A stretch of DNA of 64,000 bases from Citrobacter amalonaticus (GCF_002918555.1 NZ_PQMB01000002.1:310754-374753), one strand, 5' to 3'; numbered from the stretch's first letter, positions 1-9,670 are shown. The notes: generated by a model from the letters alone, not told the origin. Translations and numbers: made by a program.

Positions 1-409
1 GATAGACATCGCTTTCAAAGGTGTAATCATGAATTTCTTTAAGCTCGCTGACCTCCCTGGCCGCCCTGGCATCCACGTTCGCGCAGGCCCAGACGGGGGT
101 TCCTTTAGCGTCATAGACCACAATACCTTCGCGCATCGAACAGGCAGATACGGCCGCAATCGCTTCTGGCGCAATCCCGGCGATATGCAAAGCCTGACGG
201 ATGCATTCACAGGCCAGTTGCCAGTTTTTTCCCAGATCAAACTCCATCGAACCGGGAACATCCGGTACGGCGAGATGCCGCCATTCCGCTTGTCCTACAG
301 CGATTTGTTTGCCTTCCAGGTCGAAAATAACCGCCCGGACGCTTCCGGTTCCGGCGTCCAGCGCCATCAGATAGTGTGCGGATTCAGAGGGGGTACAGAG
401 TCGGGCCAT
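1..409 (-). CDS. lsrK: LsrK autoinducer-2 kinase (N-terminal part)
   Basis: Encodes the first 136 residues of the cytoplasmic FGGY-family kinase that phosphorylates AI-2 (DPD) after uptake; phospho-AI-2 is the ligand that relieves LsrR repression. The reverse strand reads [20 protein letters not shown], then the FGGY nucleotide-binding signature [13 protein letters not shown] at about residues 18-30, and [10 protein letters not shown] near residue 90, all as in E. coli LsrK. The ATG at 407-409 follows an AGGAC Shine-Dalgarno eight bases upstream. The gene runs off the left edge, so the C-terminal three quarters are not visible. It lies downstream of lsrR on the same strand, the usual lsrRK order. 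Identification is by recalled family sequence. Confidence 0.93.
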   Translation of the reverse strand, partial: MARLCTPSESAHYLMALDAGTGSVRAVIFDLEGKQIAVGQAEWRHLAVPDVPGSMEFDLGKNWQLACECIRQALHIAGIAPEAIAAVSACSMREGIVVYDAKGTPVWACANVDARAAREVSELKEIHDYTFESDVY

Positions 410-488
410 CGTTTTAGTCCTCGGCTTATTATTTCTGTCAGGTCGTCAATGCTTTCTCCACGGTACAAACGGAAATTCTGTTACAGCC

Positions 489-510
489 CTGCCGCGCGAT
501 GGCGCGGCAG
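489..510 (-). other. GC-rich hairpin between lsrR and lsrK
   Basis: A perfect 9-bp stem (CTGCCGCGC / GCGCGGCAG) with a GATG loop lies just past the lsrR stop codon in the 108-base lsrR-lsrK gap. No T-run follows on the minus strand, so a simple terminator is unlikely. An intercistronic processing, stability or REP-like structure fits better. Confidence 0.55.
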
Positions 511-517
511 GTACGCA

Positions 518-1474
518 TTACTGCCCGCTGACAATGGCGGCGGCAGTATCCTGGTCGGTGACCAGCGCGTTGATATAACCCCCCTTCATCGCCGCGGCGA
601 TCGCTTCCGCTTTATTCACGCCTCCGGCCACGCCGATCACCGTTGGGATCGTCTTCAGAGAATTAAGGGTTAACCCAATAAGTTCGTTATGGATCTTCAT
701 GTCCGGAATAACCTGCCCTTCGGCATCAAAGAAATAGCCCAGAATGTCCCCCACCGCGCCTTTGCGCCCGATCATCAGTTGCTCACCCTGAGTGATATAG
801 CCGGAACGAATAATGGTGGCCTCATCTTTCTGGTTGATTGCGCCGATGCCGACAATCGCCGCATCGGCGGCCTGGGCAGCCAACAGCACATCCTGCACGC
901 TATTTTCATTTTTTAAGGTGCGGGCGATGTCCGCCGAAGAGGCGCGGAGCGGTGCCGGGATAATGCTGACCGGACAAGCCGCATTCAGTTGTCCAATCCC
1001 CGTCATATATGGCCCGACGCCGCCTGACAGCGTCACCAGGCGAATTTGCTGGGCAGAGATAAACCCGCTGAGCCGCTTTAAGGTATTCATGGTGGCTTCA
1101 CCGAAGCCCGCCGCCAGGATCTGCTGCGGCTGTAATGATTCCATCAGCATGTGCGCCGCCCCGATCCCCAGGCGAACGCAAACGTCCGCCCCCGGAAGCC
1201 CCGGAATAACCCGTACATTATTCAGACCATAGCGGCTGCGTAATTCGGTTTCATATTCAAGACAACCTTCAAAGCGAGAATTAATCTGCACACGAATAAT
1301 CCCGGACTGATGCCCTTTCTCCAGCAGTCGCGAAACCTTCAGACGCGTCAGCCCCAGTCTGTCACTGATGTCGCTCTGCGTCATACCGTCGTGGTAATAG
1401 AACCACGCAATGCGCGCCACCAGCTCTTCTTCACTCATTCCTTGTTCGGAAATCATCGGGTCGTTAATTGTCAT
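518..1474 (-). CDS. lsrR: LsrR transcriptional repressor of the lsr operon
   Basis: SorC/DeoR-type repressor of 318 residues that blocks lsrACDBFG and its own gene until phospho-AI-2 binds. The N-terminal helix-turn-helix is visible at about residues 28-55 ([20 protein letters not shown]), followed by the sugar-phosphate-binding SorC domain ([18 protein letters not shown]). The ATG at 1474 (MTINDP) was chosen because it matches the E. coli N-terminus. An ATG one codon upstream (1477) and a longer reading frame to 1528 are possible, but the longer one adds a non-conserved tail. It is divergent from lsrA across a control region with a CRP-like site and repeated TGAACA motifs. Identification is secure. 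Confidence 0.95.
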   Translation of the reverse strand: MTINDPMISEQGMSEEELVARIAWFYYHDGMTQSDISDRLGLTRLKVSRLLEKGHQSGIIRVQINSRFEGCLEYETELRSRYGLNNVRVIPGLPGADVCVRLGIGAAHMLMESLQPQQILAAGFGEATMNTLKRLSGFISAQQIRLVTLSGGVGPYMTGIGQLNAACPVSIIPAPLRASSADIARTLKNENSVQDVLLAAQAADAAIVGIGAINQKDEATIIRSGYITQGEQLMIGRKGAVGDILGYFFDAEGQVIPDMKIHNELIGLTLNSLKTIPTVIGVAGGVNKAEAIAAAMKGGYINALVTDQDTAAAIVSGQ

Positions 1475-1490
1475 CATCCTGTCTTCACTT

Positions 1491-1691
1491 TGAACATATC
1501 GAAATTCTAAACACAATTGTTCATTCATTATTCGTTAATAACTGTGAGAGAACCCACATTTCAGGCGTTTATAAATGAACAAACGTAAACATCCAGATCA
1601 TTTTCGCATAAAACGTGATCCATTCGTCGGTTTTATGAGCAGTTAGGTCATAAGGTTATGAACAATTCGAATACCAAAATACATTTGTTCA
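1491..1691. promoter_or_regulatory. lsrR-lsrA control region with four TGAACA/TGTTCA motifs
   Basis: The hexamer TGAACA or its complement TGTTCA occurs at 1491-1496 (TGAACA), 1518-1523 (TGTTCA), 1576-1581 (TGAACA) and 1686-1691 (TGTTCA). They form one inverted pair near lsrR and another, wider one near lsrA. These are candidate LsrR operator half-sites; assignment to LsrR is inference from position and symmetry, not from a recalled consensus. Confidence 0.35.
1543..1558. promoter_or_regulatory. CRP-like site in the lsrR-lsrA intergenic region
   Basis: TGTGA-N6-CCACA differs from the CRP core TGTGA-N6-TCACA at one base. The lsr operon is known to need cAMP-CRP in E. coli and Salmonella, so a site midway between the divergent genes fits. 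Confidence 0.6.
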
Positions 1692-1723
1692 ACCCGAACC
1701 TACACAGGGTGAACGGAGGTGAC

Positions 1724-3277
1724 ATGCAAATGAGCCACGAAACGATCTCACCACTGCTCAGCGCCCGATCTGTTCACAAACAGTACTCAGGTGTCAATGT
1801 ACTCAGAGGTATTGACTTTGTTTTGCACAAAGGCGAAGTCCATGCGCTGCTGGGCGGGAATGGCGCAGGGAAATCCACGTTGATGAAAATCATCGCCGGT
1901 ATTACCCCCGCCGACAGCGGCATTATCGAGATTGAGGGAACTCGTTGTACCAGACTCACGCCTGTGCTGGCGCATCAATTAGGGATATACCTTGTGCCAC
2001 AGGAACCACTGCTCTTCCCCAGCCTGACGGTAAAAGAGAACATCCTCTTTGGCTTGCCCAGACACCAGAATTCGGCGCAAAAAATGGCCACGATGCTGAT
2101 GGCGCTGGGCTGTCAGTTCGATATCAACAGTCCCGCGGGTTCACTGGACGTCGCCGACCGGCAGATGGTCGAAATTATGCGCGGGCTGATGCGCGATTCG
2201 CGAATTTTGATTCTTGATGAACCCACCGCATCGCTGACGCCGGCGGAAACAGAACGCCTGTTCAGTCGCCTGCGCGAGCTGCTGAGCACCGGCGTGGGGA
2301 TCGTCTTTATCTCCCACAAGCTGCCAGAAATACGCCAGATTGCTGACCGCATCAGCGTAATGCGTGACGGGACCATTGCGTTATCGGGAAAAACGGCAGA
2401 TCTGACCACCGATGATATTATCCAGGCCATCACACCGGCTTCGCGGACAAACGCCCTGAGCGCGACACAAAAACTGTGGCTGGAGCTGCCCGGTAATCGT
2501 CCTCAGTACGAGGCGGGCACCCCCGTGCTGACCCTGGAAAATGTGACGGGTGAAGGGTTTATGAACGTCAGTTTTGAGGTGCGCGCCGGGGAAATTTTAG
2601 GCCTGGCCGGACTGGTCGGCGCAGGACGAACCGAACTGGCGGAAACACTCTACGGCCTGCGCCCTTTACGCGCCGGACGCATCGTGCTCAACGACCAGGA
2701 TATCTCCACGTTTTCCACGCGTGAACGCCTGCAACACGGGCTGGTTTACCTGCCGGAGGACAGACAGTCTTCCGGGCTGAATCTGGATGCCTCGCTGGCG
2801 TGGAACGTCTGCGCATTAACCCATAACCACAGCGGCTTCTGGGCAAAACCCGCCAGAGATTGCGCCACGCTTGAGCGCTACCGCCGGGCGCTCAATATAA
2901 AGCTCAACGATCCCGAACAGCCTGCCCGCACGCTCTCCGGAGGCAATCAGCAAAAGATCCTGATCGCCAAATGTCTTGAAGCCTCACCGCAGGTTCTGAT
3001 CGTGGATGAACCTACGCGTGGCGTGGACGTCTCTGCCCGTAACGACATCTATCAGCTTATCCGCAGCATCGCCGCCCAGAACGTCGCGGTACTGTTTATC
3101 TCTTCCGATCTGGAAGAGATCGAACAGATGGCCGATCGCGTTTACGTCATGCACCAGGGTGAAACGGGCAGCGACGCCCTGCAGGGCGACGATATCAATG
3201 TCGACACCATCATGCACGTTGCCTTCGGCGACAGCGTATCAGGAACCAGGCCACATTCCGGGGAGATGTCATGCTGA
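1724..3277 (+). CDS. lsrA: LsrA AI-2 ABC transporter ATP-binding protein
   Basis: Cytoplasmic energising subunit, 517 residues, with two fused ABC ATPase domains, paired with membrane subunits LsrC and LsrD. Domain 1 has Walker [10 protein letters not shown] and Walker [11 protein letters not shown]. Domain 2 has the degenerate Walker [10 protein letters not shown] typical of the sugar-importer class, signature LSGGNQQK and Walker [11 protein letters not shown]. The reading frame could start at 1658, but the strong GGAGGTGA site at 1715-1722 and alignment of MQMS with the E. coli N-terminus select ATG 1724; ATG 1730 is a weaker alternative. It is the first gene of lsrACDBFG and its 3' end overlaps lsrC by 7 bases. 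Confidence 0.95.
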   Translation: MQMSHETISPLLSARSVHKQYSGVNVLRGIDFVLHKGEVHALLGGNGAGKSTLMKIIAGITPADSGIIEIEGTRCTRLTPVLAHQLGIYLVPQEPLLFPSLTVKENILFGLPRHQNSAQKMATMLMALGCQFDINSPAGSLDVADRQMVEIMRGLMRDSRILILDEPTASLTPAETERLFSRLRELLSTGVGIVFISHKLPEIRQIADRISVMRDGTIALSGKTADLTTDDIIQAITPASRTNALSATQKLWLELPGNRPQYEAGTPVLTLENVTGEGFMNVSFEVRAGEILGLAGLVGAGRTELAETLYGLRPLRAGRIVLNDQDISTFSTRERLQHGLVYLPEDRQSSGLNLDASLAWNVCALTHNHSGFWAKPARDCATLERYRRALNIKLNDPEQPARTLSGGNQQKILIAKCLEASPQVLIVDEPTRGVDVSARNDIYQLIRSIAAQNVAVLFISSDLEEIEQMADRVYVMHQGETGSDALQGDDINVDTIMHVAFGDSVSGTRPHSGEMSC

Positions 3278-4320
3278 AATTTATCCAGAATAACCGCGAG
3301 GCAACCGCCCTGATGGCCGTCCTGCTGTTATTTTTCCTGCCAGGTATACTTGACAGCCGATACCTCAGTATCCAGACGCTGACGATGGTTTTCAGCAGTG
3401 CTCAGATCCTCATGCTGCTGGCAATGGGGGCAACGCTGGTCATGCTGACGCGTAACATTGACGTTTCGGTTGGCTCCATCACCGGAATGTGTGCCGTTCT
3501 GTTGGGACTGTTGTTGAACGCGGGATATCCACTGCCTGTGGCCTGCGTGGCGACGCTGGCGCTGGGGCTGCTCGCCGGATTTATCAATGGCGTGCTGGTC
3601 GCCTGGCTGAAAATTCCGGCGATTGTCGCCACGCTGGGAACGCTTGGCCTGTATCGCGGCGTCATGCTGCTCTGGACCGGTGGCAAATGGATTGAAGGAT
3701 TACCCGCAGAACTTAAGCAGCTGTCCGCCCCCATTTTGCTGGGAATATCCGCCATCGGCTGGCTGACGTTGTTCCTGATGCTACTCATGGCCTGGCTGCT
3801 GGCAAAAACCGCCTTTGGCCGCAGCTTTTACGCCACCGGCGATAATTTACAGGGCGCGCGGCAGCTGGGGATTCGCACTGAAGCCATCAGAATTTTGGCG
3901 TTTTCGCTCAATGGCTGTATGGCGGCGCTGGCCGGTATCGTCTTTGCCTCACAGATTGGCTTTATCCCGAATCAGACAGGGACCGGCCTGGAGATGAAAG
4001 CCATCGCCGCCTGCGTACTGGGTGGGATCAGCCTGCTGGGCGGCTCCGGTACGATTATTGGTGCCGTACTTGGCGCCTGGTTCCTCACCCAAATTGACAG
4101 CGTACTCGTACTGCTGCGCATTCCGGCCTGGTGGAATGACTTTATTGCGGGTCTGGTATTGCTGGCGGTACTGGTGTTCGACGGTCGTCTGCGCTGTGCG
4201 CTGGAGCGCAACATTCGCCGCCAAAAATATGCCCGCTTCACGGTGCCATCCCCGCCGCACGCATCTGCGGAATCATCTGCAAAATCGGTACGCACCGCCA
4301 AAAAACGTGAGGTTGCCTGA
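3271..4320 (+). CDS. lsrC: LsrC AI-2 transporter permease
   Basis: Inner-membrane permease of 349 residues in the AraH/RbsC family that forms the AI-2 channel with LsrD. Alternating hydrophobic helices run through most of the protein. Family sequences visible include [20 protein letters not shown] near residue 50 and [17 protein letters not shown] near residue 245. The C-terminal tail is polar and slightly longer than in E. coli. The start overlaps the end of lsrA, and its TGA shares one base with the lsrD ATG, so the three cistrons are tightly coupled. No abnormal features were seen. Confidence 0.94.
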   Translation: MLKFIQNNREATALMAVLLLFFLPGILDSRYLSIQTLTMVFSSAQILMLLAMGATLVMLTRNIDVSVGSITGMCAVLLGLLLNAGYPLPVACVATLALGLLAGFINGVLVAWLKIPAIVATLGTLGLYRGVMLLWTGGKWIEGLPAELKQLSAPILLGISAIGWLTLFLMLLMAWLLAKTAFGRSFYATGDNLQGARQLGIRTEAIRILAFSLNGCMAALAGIVFASQIGFIPNQTGTGLEMKAIAACVLGGISLLGGSGTIIGAVLGAWFLTQIDSVLVLLRIPAWWNDFIAGLVLLAVLVFDGRLRCALERNIRRQKYARFTVPSPPHASAESSAKSVRTAKKREVA

Positions 4321-5333
4321 TGACTCATTTACATCGTTACGGCTGGGAGCTGGCGCTTGCCGCGCTGCTGATCGTTGAAATTCTGGGATTCGGCGCGCTG
4401 AATCCGCGCCTGCTGGATCTCAACGTGCTGCTGTTCAGCACCAGCGACTTTATCTGTATTGGCATTGTCGCCCTGCCTTTAACCATGGTGATCGTCAGCG
4501 GCGGGATCGACATCTCATTTGGCTCCACAATGGGTCTGTGCGCCATCGCCCTGGGCGTGATGTTCCAGGGCGGTATACCGCTGCCGCTGGCGATTATCCT
4601 GACGCTCGCGCTGGGTGCCCTGTGCGGGTTAATCAACGCCGGTTTGATTATCTACACGGGGGTGAACCCTCTGGTTATCACCCTGGGCACACTGTATCTG
4701 TTCGGCGGCAGCGCGCTGCTGCTCTCAGGGATGGCGGGCGCCACCGGGTATGAAGGGATCGGCGGCTTCCCACAGGGTTTTACCGATTTTGCCAATCTTG
4801 ATGTGCTGGGTCTGCCCATCCCGCTGATCTTCTTTCTCGTCTGCGTGTTCTTTTTCTGGCTGGTGATGCACAGAACCCACGCCGGACGAAATGTTTTCCT
4901 GATTGGGCAGAGCGCCCGTGTGGCGCTGTACAGCGCGATTCCGGTGAAGCGGACGCTCTGCGCGCTGTACGCCATGACAGGCTTTGCCTCGGCTATCGCG
5001 GCGGTCCTGCTGGTGTCTTACTTTGGCTCTGCGCGTTCCGATCTTGGCGCCACCTTCCTGATGCCGGCGATTACCGCCGTGGTGCTGGGGGGAGCCAATA
5101 TTTACGGTGGCTCCGGGTCGATTCTCGGTACCGCTATCGCCGCGCTGCTGGTGGGCTATCTGCAACAGGGGTTGCAAATGGCTGGCGTGCCGAATCAGGT
5201 GTCCAGCGCCCTTTCCGGCGCACTGCTTATTGTCGTTGTCGTAGGTCGTTCCGTCAGCCTGCATCGTCAGCAAATCAAAGACTGGCTGGCGCGTCGTCGC
5301 GCTATCCGGCAGGCCGAAAATCCATTGCCCTAA
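4320..5333 (+). CDS. lsrD: LsrD AI-2 transporter permease
   Basis: Second inner-membrane permease, 337 residues, partner of LsrC. It has multiple hydrophobic segments and the family motifs [16 protein letters not shown] near residue 58 and [14 protein letters not shown] near residue 256. The ATG overlaps the lsrC stop by one base. The length is close to E. coli LsrD (about 330). A short polar tail ([13 protein letters not shown]) ends the protein. It is followed after 11 bases by lsrB, whose AAGGAAA site lies in that gap. Function is assigned by family and by the complete operon around it. Confidence 0.93.
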   Translation: MTHLHRYGWELALAALLIVEILGFGALNPRLLDLNVLLFSTSDFICIGIVALPLTMVIVSGGIDISFGSTMGLCAIALGVMFQGGIPLPLAIILTLALGALCGLINAGLIIYTGVNPLVITLGTLYLFGGSALLLSGMAGATGYEGIGGFPQGFTDFANLDVLGLPIPLIFFLVCVFFFWLVMHRTHAGRNVFLIGQSARVALYSAIPVKRTLCALYAMTGFASAIAAVLLVSYFGSARSDLGATFLMPAITAVVLGGANIYGGSGSILGTAIAALLVGYLQQGLQMAGVPNQVSSALSGALLIVVVVGRSVSLHRQQIKDWLARRRAIRQAENPLP

Positions 5334-5344
5334 AGGAAAAGTAC

Positions 5345-6367
5345 ATGACTATTCAGAGCATTAAAAAAATTGCCGTAATCAGTACCCTTAGCCTGGCGGC
5401 GTTCACCCTTAACGCCTGGGCCGCAGAGCGGATCGCGTTTATCCCGAAACTGGTTGGCGTAGGATTCTTTACCAGCGGCGGTAACGGCGCCCTGGAAGCC
5501 GGTAAAGAGCTGGGCGTCGATGTCACTTACGACGGTCCGACGGAGCCCAGCGTTTCCGGTCAGGTTCAGCTCATCAATAACTTCGTCAACCAGGGATATA
5601 ACGCCATTGTGGTGTCCGCCGTCTCGCCTGACGGCTTGTGTCCGGCATTAAAACGCGCGATGCAGCGCGGTGTAAAAGTGCTGACCTGGGATTCCGACAC
5701 CAAACCGGAATGCCGTTCGTACTACATCAACCAGGGTACGCCTGCCCAGTTAGGCGGCATGCTGGTTGATATGGCCTTCAGTCAGGTTAAAAAAGAGAAA
5801 GCCAAAGTAGCCTTCTTCTATTCCAGCCCGACCGTGACCGATCAAAACCAGTGGGTGAAAGAGGCCAAAGACAAAATCGCCAAAGAGCATCCCGGCTGGG
5901 AGGTCGTCACCACTCAGTTTGGCTATAACGATGCCACCAAATCACTCCAGACCGCAGAAGGCATCATTAAAGCTTACGCCGATCTTGACGCCATCATCGC
6001 TCCGGATGCCAACGCCCTGCCCGCCGCCGCCCAGGCTGCTGAAAACCTGAAAAACGATAAGGTTGCGATTGTCGGTTTCAGTACGCCAAACGTGATGCGC
6101 CCGTATGTTGAACGCGGCACGGTGAAAGAGTTTGGCCTTTGGGATGTTGTCCAGCAGGGCAAGATCTCCGTGTACGTCGCTGACGCTTTGCTGAAAAAAG
6201 GCGACATGAATACCGGTGACAAGCTGGATATTCCTGGGGTCGGTCAGGTGGAAGTGTCGCCAAACAGCGTACAGGGCTACGACTACGAGGCGAAAGGTAA
6301 CGGCATTGTTCTTCTGCCTGAACGCGTGGTGTTCAACAAAGAGAATATCGGCAAATACGATTTCTGA
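5345..6367 (+). CDS. lsrB: LsrB periplasmic AI-2-binding protein
   Basis: Periplasmic type I solute-binding protein, 340 residues, that captures the cyclic AI-2 form R-THMF. A signal peptide spans about residues 1-26 with cleavage after NAWA, and the mature chain begins AERIAFIPK. The body matches the LsrB family nearly throughout, including [13 protein letters not shown] near residue 117, [12 protein letters not shown] near residue 160 and [10 protein letters not shown] near residue 220, regions that carry the known ligand-contact Asp and Ala residues. It sits between the permease genes and the processing enzymes, in the canonical order. No truncation or frameshift. Confidence 0.96.
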   Translation: MTIQSIKKIAVISTLSLAAFTLNAWAAERIAFIPKLVGVGFFTSGGNGALEAGKELGVDVTYDGPTEPSVSGQVQLINNFVNQGYNAIVVSAVSPDGLCPALKRAMQRGVKVLTWDSDTKPECRSYYINQGTPAQLGGMLVDMAFSQVKKEKAKVAFFYSSPTVTDQNQWVKEAKDKIAKEHPGWEVVTTQFGYNDATKSLQTAEGIIKAYADLDAIIAPDANALPAAAQAAENLKNDKVAIVGFSTPNVMRPYVERGTVKEFGLWDVVQQGKISVYVADALLKKGDMNTGDKLDIPGVGQVEVSPNSVQGYDYEAKGNGIVLLPERVVFNKENIGKYDF

Positions 6368-6395
6368 GTTTCATTCCCTAACCGTGGAGTAGATC

Positions 6396-7271
6396 ATGGC
6401 TGATTTAGATGACATTAAAGATGGCAAAGATTTCCATGCCGATACGCCGCAGCGCAACACCCCGTTTACGCTTAAGGGTTGCGGCGCGCTCGACTGGGGC
6501 ATGCAGTCCCGGCTGTCACGCATTTTTAATCCCGATACCGGAAAAACGGTCATGCTTGCGTTCGACCATGGCTATTTTCAGGGACCGACCACCGGGCTGG
6601 AGCGTATTGATATCAATATCGCCCCCCTGTTCCCGCTCGCCGATGTGCTGATGTGTACCCGCGGGATCCTGCGCAGCGTGGTCCCCCCAGCCACAAATAA
6701 GCCCGTGGTCTTACGCGCCTCCGGGGGGAATTCCATCCTGACCGAACTGAGCAATGAAGCCGTCGCGTTATCCATCGATGATGCCGTGCGTCTCAATAGC
6801 TGCGCGGTGGCGGCGCAGGTGTATATCGGGAGTGAGTACGAGCATCAGTCCATTAAAAACATCATTCAACTCGTCGACGCCGGGATCAAGGCAGGAATGC
6901 CGACAATGGCAGTGACCGGCGTGGGGAAAGAGATGGCACGCGATCAGCGCTACTTTTCGCTCGCCACCCGTATCGCCGCAGAAATGGGCGCGCAGATCAT
7001 CAAGACTTATTACGTCGATAAAGGTTTTGAGCGCATCGCTGCGGGCTGCCCCGTGCCGATTGTCATCGCCGGCGGCAAAAAGCTCCCGGAACGTGAGGCG
7101 CTGGAGATGTGCTGGCAGGCCATCGACCAGGGCGCTTCCGGCGTGGATATGGGACGCAATATCTTCCAGTCCGAACACCCGGTCGCCATGATGAAAGCTG
7201 TCCACGCGGTCGTGCATCGTAATGAAACCGCCGAGCGCGCGTATGAGCTGTATCTGAGCGAGAAAAATTGA
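6396..7271 (+). CDS. lsrF: LsrF 3-hydroxy-5-phosphonooxypentane-2,4-dione thiolase
   Basis: Cytoplasmic enzyme of 291 residues with a class I aldolase-like barrel. It transfers an acetyl group from the LsrG product to CoA, giving dihydroxyacetone phosphate and acetyl-CoA and ending the AI-2 signal. Family sequences include [12 protein letters not shown] near residue 50, the [12 protein letters not shown] strand near residue 204 that carries the catalytic lysine, and the phosphate-binding [12 protein letters not shown] near residue 250. Length equals that of E. coli LsrF. The stop is doubled (TGA TAA), and a hairpin separates it from lsrG. Confidence 0.95.
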   Translation: MADLDDIKDGKDFHADTPQRNTPFTLKGCGALDWGMQSRLSRIFNPDTGKTVMLAFDHGYFQGPTTGLERIDINIAPLFPLADVLMCTRGILRSVVPPATNKPVVLRASGGNSILTELSNEAVALSIDDAVRLNSCAVAAQVYIGSEYEHQSIKNIIQLVDAGIKAGMPTMAVTGVGKEMARDQRYFSLATRIAAEMGAQIIKTYYVDKGFERIAAGCPVPIVIAGGKKLPEREALEMCWQAIDQGASGVDMGRNIFQSEHPVAMMKAVHAVVHRNETAERAYELYLSEKN

Positions 7272-7277
7272 TAAATC

Positions 7278-7300
7278 ATGGACCTGCCCGGCGGGTCCAT
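7278..7300 (+). other. Hairpin between lsrF and lsrG
   Basis: ATGGACC and GGTCCAT flank a further pairing core (TGC...GCG), giving a stem of about 10 bp with a 3-base loop. It ends eight bases before the AAGGAG ribosome site of lsrG. With no T-run it is more likely a processing or stability element than a terminator. Confidence 0.5.
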
Positions 7301-7319
7301 GTGCTGCAAGGAGAAAATT

Positions 7320-7610
7320 ATGCATGTCACTCTGGTTGAAATTAACGTCCACGAAGACAAAATTGCTGAATTTATCGACGTTTTTCGTCTGAATCACCTG
7401 GGTTCGGTTCGCGAAGAAGGCAATCTCCGCTTCGACGTGTTGCAGGATCCGGACGTGGAGAGTCGTTTTTATATTTATGAAGCTTATAAAGACGAGGATG
7501 CCGTCGCATTTCATAAAACAACGCCTCACTACCTGGCCTGTGTAGCGAAACTGGAATCGCTGATGACCTGTCCCCGGAAAAAGCGCGTATTCAATGGATT
7601 GATGCCATAA
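7320..7610 (+). CDS. lsrG: LsrG phospho-AI-2 isomerase
   Basis: Small cytoplasmic ABM-fold enzyme, 96 residues, that isomerises phospho-AI-2 (4-hydroxy-5-phosphonooxypentane-2,3-dione) to the 3-hydroxy-2,4-dione used by LsrF. The protein begins [13 protein letters not shown] and keeps [31 protein letters not shown] and the HKTTPHY segment expected of the family. The frame continues upstream to 7278, but that extension encodes the lsrF-lsrG hairpin, while AAGGAG at 7308-7313 places the start at ATG 7320. It is the last gene of the operon. The tam gene that follows lsr in E. coli is absent. Confidence 0.94.
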   Translation: MHVTLVEINVHEDKIAEFIDVFRLNHLGSVREEGNLRFDVLQDPDVESRFYIYEAYKDEDAVAFHKTTPHYLACVAKLESLMTCPRKKRVFNGLMP

Positions 7611-8460
7611 GGAGCGTGGAAATGCACCGCTTTTTTCCGGTTTGCATCGCGCAGAATACGTATCGCTGATGAGACGTTATCCGTTAAGCATCGGTATTCT
7701 TGCTTTCAGGGAAAATGCACTGACAAAAAATGTAACACACTGGTTAAATACGATAAATTCTGGGCAGGCACATTGAGAAGCACTGCTTAATAGTCTCTCT
7801 GACTGCACTATTTTTACGTAAATAATTCACTGCTAATGAATTCAACGGACGCTAAACAAACTTAAATTACAGGTGGTCATTCACAGCCAGCCCCTTATCC
7901 TGAACAGGCTAACCAATGAACGGTATTGTGGAAAAAACCGTCAACAACATCTGGAATAACTTTGGCCACCCCGTGGCCACTTTTTCCAGTGCCTCGTCCG
8001 AAAAATCCGCGCTGGCCCATCAGACTCTTAAAGTGAGAAACAGCAAGTTTTTCCCGGCACATTGAACGCAACAATCTGGCACTGAAAACCAGGGGCAAAC
8101 ATCAGTCCCGTACAGCCCTCTGCTTCTTACGCTTTATAGCGCTTTATTGAAAAAATATACGCCCGGCTAATTTACCCACAAAAATTACAGGGTATTTTTT
8201 GCCTGAATATATTCCATGCAATCATTTCTGCAAGAATTAATTCTCCTGATAAGTCTTATACAGACTTATTAGGATCTCTGGATTAACGGCAAGTGAAATC
8301 TGGTGCAGATAAAACATTATCCTGTATTTCCTTTCATTCGAAAGACAATTATCCAAACCTAAAAAAAACACTAAACAAACCACATGGCTTAATTGACTCA
8401 TCAGTCGAAATAACAACATAATCATTCGATAATTAACACTAACTGAATGGAGTCACCTTT
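7611..8460. other. Gene-poor stretch between lsrG and the omptin gene
   Basis: About 850 bases without a convincing gene. It contains an imperfect stem at about 7623-7648 (ATGCACCG...CGGTTTGCAT) that might end lsr transcription, a possible 49-codon frame at 7916-8065 without a clear ribosome site or recognisable product, and a markedly AT-rich last third leading into the omptin promoter. No tRNA, repeat family member or transposase fragment was recognised. It may be degraded remnant DNA. Confidence 0.5.
8393..8422 (+). promoter_or_regulatory. Predicted sigma-70 promoter of the omptin gene
   Basis: TTGACT at 8393-8398 and CATAAT at 8417-8422 are separated by 18 bases, about 40 bases upstream of the ATG. 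GGAG at 8449-8452 gives an eight-base spacing to the start codon. Confidence 0.55.
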
Positions 8461-9408
8461 ATGCGATTAAAAATTCTGGGAATAGTTTTAACTGCCCCCG
8501 TTGCGTTCAACTCTTTTGCTTCTACCGAGGGCATTCTCTTTACTCCTGAAAATATAAGTATGGATATTAGCCTTGGTGCTCTAAGCGGGAAAACAAACGA
8601 ACGTGTTTATGAGCCAACAGAAGGTGGACGGAAAATCAGTCAACTCGACTGGAAATTCAATAACGCTGCAATTATTAAAGGTGCAATCAATTGGGATCTG
8701 ATGCCATGGTTATCCATTGGAGCTTCAGGCTGGAGCACCCTCGATAGCCGTGGTTCTAATATGGTAGATAAAGACTGGATGGATGCCAGCAATGCCGGAA
8801 CATGGACGGATGAGAGCAAGCATCCGGATACTCATCTCAACTATGCTAATGAATTCGATTTAAATATCAAAGGGTGGATTTTCAATGAGCCAGACTATCG
8901 ACTTGGTCTTATGGCTGGCTACCAGGAAAACCGTTATAGCTTTAATGCCACAGGCGGTACATACATTTATAGCGAAAATGGCGGTTTCCGTAATGAAACA
9001 GGTTCATTTCCTGATGGAGAAAGAGGCATAGGCTACAAACAGCGTTTTAAAATGCCTTATATCGGTCTTGTCGGCAGCTATCGTTATGATAGCTTCGAAT
9101 TTGGCAGTGCATTTAAATACAGTGGTTGGGTACAGGCATCTGACAACGATGAACACTACGCTCGTGGAATTACATTCCGCGACAAAGTTAAAAACCAGAA
9201 TTATTACTCTGTCACAGCAAATGCTGGTTATTACGTGACTCCACATGCAAAAGTATATGTTGAAGGAGCATGGAGCCGCGTCACCAATAAGAAAGGTGAT
9301 ACCACGTTTTATGACAGAAACGACGGTACCTCCGGCTATAGTAAAAACTCCGCAGGAATTGAAAATTACAACTTTATGACCACGGCAGGTCTTAAATATA
9401 CTTTCTGA
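8461..9408 (+). CDS. OmpT-type omptin outer-membrane protease
   Basis: A 315-residue aspartyl-type surface protease of the omptin family, a 10-strand beta-barrel cutting near basic residues in host peptides or other substrates. A signal peptide spans residues 1-20 (cleavage NSFA|ST). The four catalytic residues are present: Asp103 and Asp105 (MVDKDWMD) and Asp230 and His232 (DNDEHY), equal to mature OmpT 83, 85, 210 and 212. The C-terminus ends LKYTF, a barrel-assembly signal. It resembles E. coli OmpT much more than Pla. The loop after His232 is two residues shorter than in OmpT and lacks the Lys-Arg autocleavage pair. Two sampled 60-base lines have 27 and 23 G+C, lower than its neighbours, which suggests horizontal gain. 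Whether to call it ompT or another omptin name is open. Confidence 0.9.
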   Translation: MRLKILGIVLTAPVAFNSFASTEGILFTPENISMDISLGALSGKTNERVYEPTEGGRKISQLDWKFNNAAIIKGAINWDLMPWLSIGASGWSTLDSRGSNMVDKDWMDASNAGTWTDESKHPDTHLNYANEFDLNIKGWIFNEPDYRLGLMAGYQENRYSFNATGGTYIYSENGGFRNETGSFPDGERGIGYKQRFKMPYIGLVGSYRYDSFEFGSAFKYSGWVQASDNDEHYARGITFRDKVKNQNYYSVTANAGYYVTPHAKVYVEGAWSRVTNKKGDTTFYDRNDGTSGYSKNSAGIENYNFMTTAGLKYTF

Positions 9409-9623
9409 ACAATCTCGTCGGGTCAGCAGGCCCGACAGACCGCTTCCTGATTAATGTAGAATGACTTGTGTAGTCGTATTCTCACTAAAGTCGTTCAATA
9501 AACTCTTTCTCAGATGGCTTCGCTGTAGCCAGGCGCCTGCATGCAGCGTGTCTGCTGTTTTCGGGAATGTTTAATCCAGTACTGACGGTAAGGTTATTTT
9601 AATAAATGTTAGCTTGCTGACAT

Positions 9624-9656
9624 AAAACAACGGGCGTGTTATACGCCCGTTGTTTT
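9624..9656 (-). terminator. icd terminator
   Basis: Perfect 13-bp inverted repeat with a 7-base loop, ending in four A (read as U on the minus strand), 14 bases past the icd stop. Its symmetric A/T flanks mean it could also stop plus-strand read-through from the omptin gene. Confidence 0.85.
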
Positions 9657-9670
9657 AGCACATACAGTAA

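Noticed and set aside
29..673. 214-codon plus-strand frame over lsrK and lsrR
   Set aside because: Shadow of two real genes on the other strand.
6768..7529. 253-codon reverse frame over lsrF-lsrG
   Set aside because: Shadow of two well-supported genes; no independent evidence.
7916..8065. 49-codon frame MNGIVEKTVNNIWNNFGHPV...
   Set aside because: No clear ribosome site, no recognised family and no conserved neighbour; kept only as a remark under the gene-poor stretch.
8358..8382. Possible PhoP box (TGTTTA and GGTTTG on the minus strand) before the omptin
   Set aside because: The half-sites start 18 bases apart instead of 11 and face away from the gene, so the match is not supported.
8237..8425. 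Reverse-strand 62-codon frame upstream of the omptin
   Set aside because: AT-rich, no ribosome site, overlaps the predicted omptin promoter.
9417..9436. GTCGGG/CCCGAC stem after the omptin
   Set aside because: Only 6 bp with no T-run; not enough for a terminator call.
9409..9670. Phage attachment duplicate of the icd 3' end
   Set aside because: By eye, no second copy of the icd end was found here, and no integrase is present.
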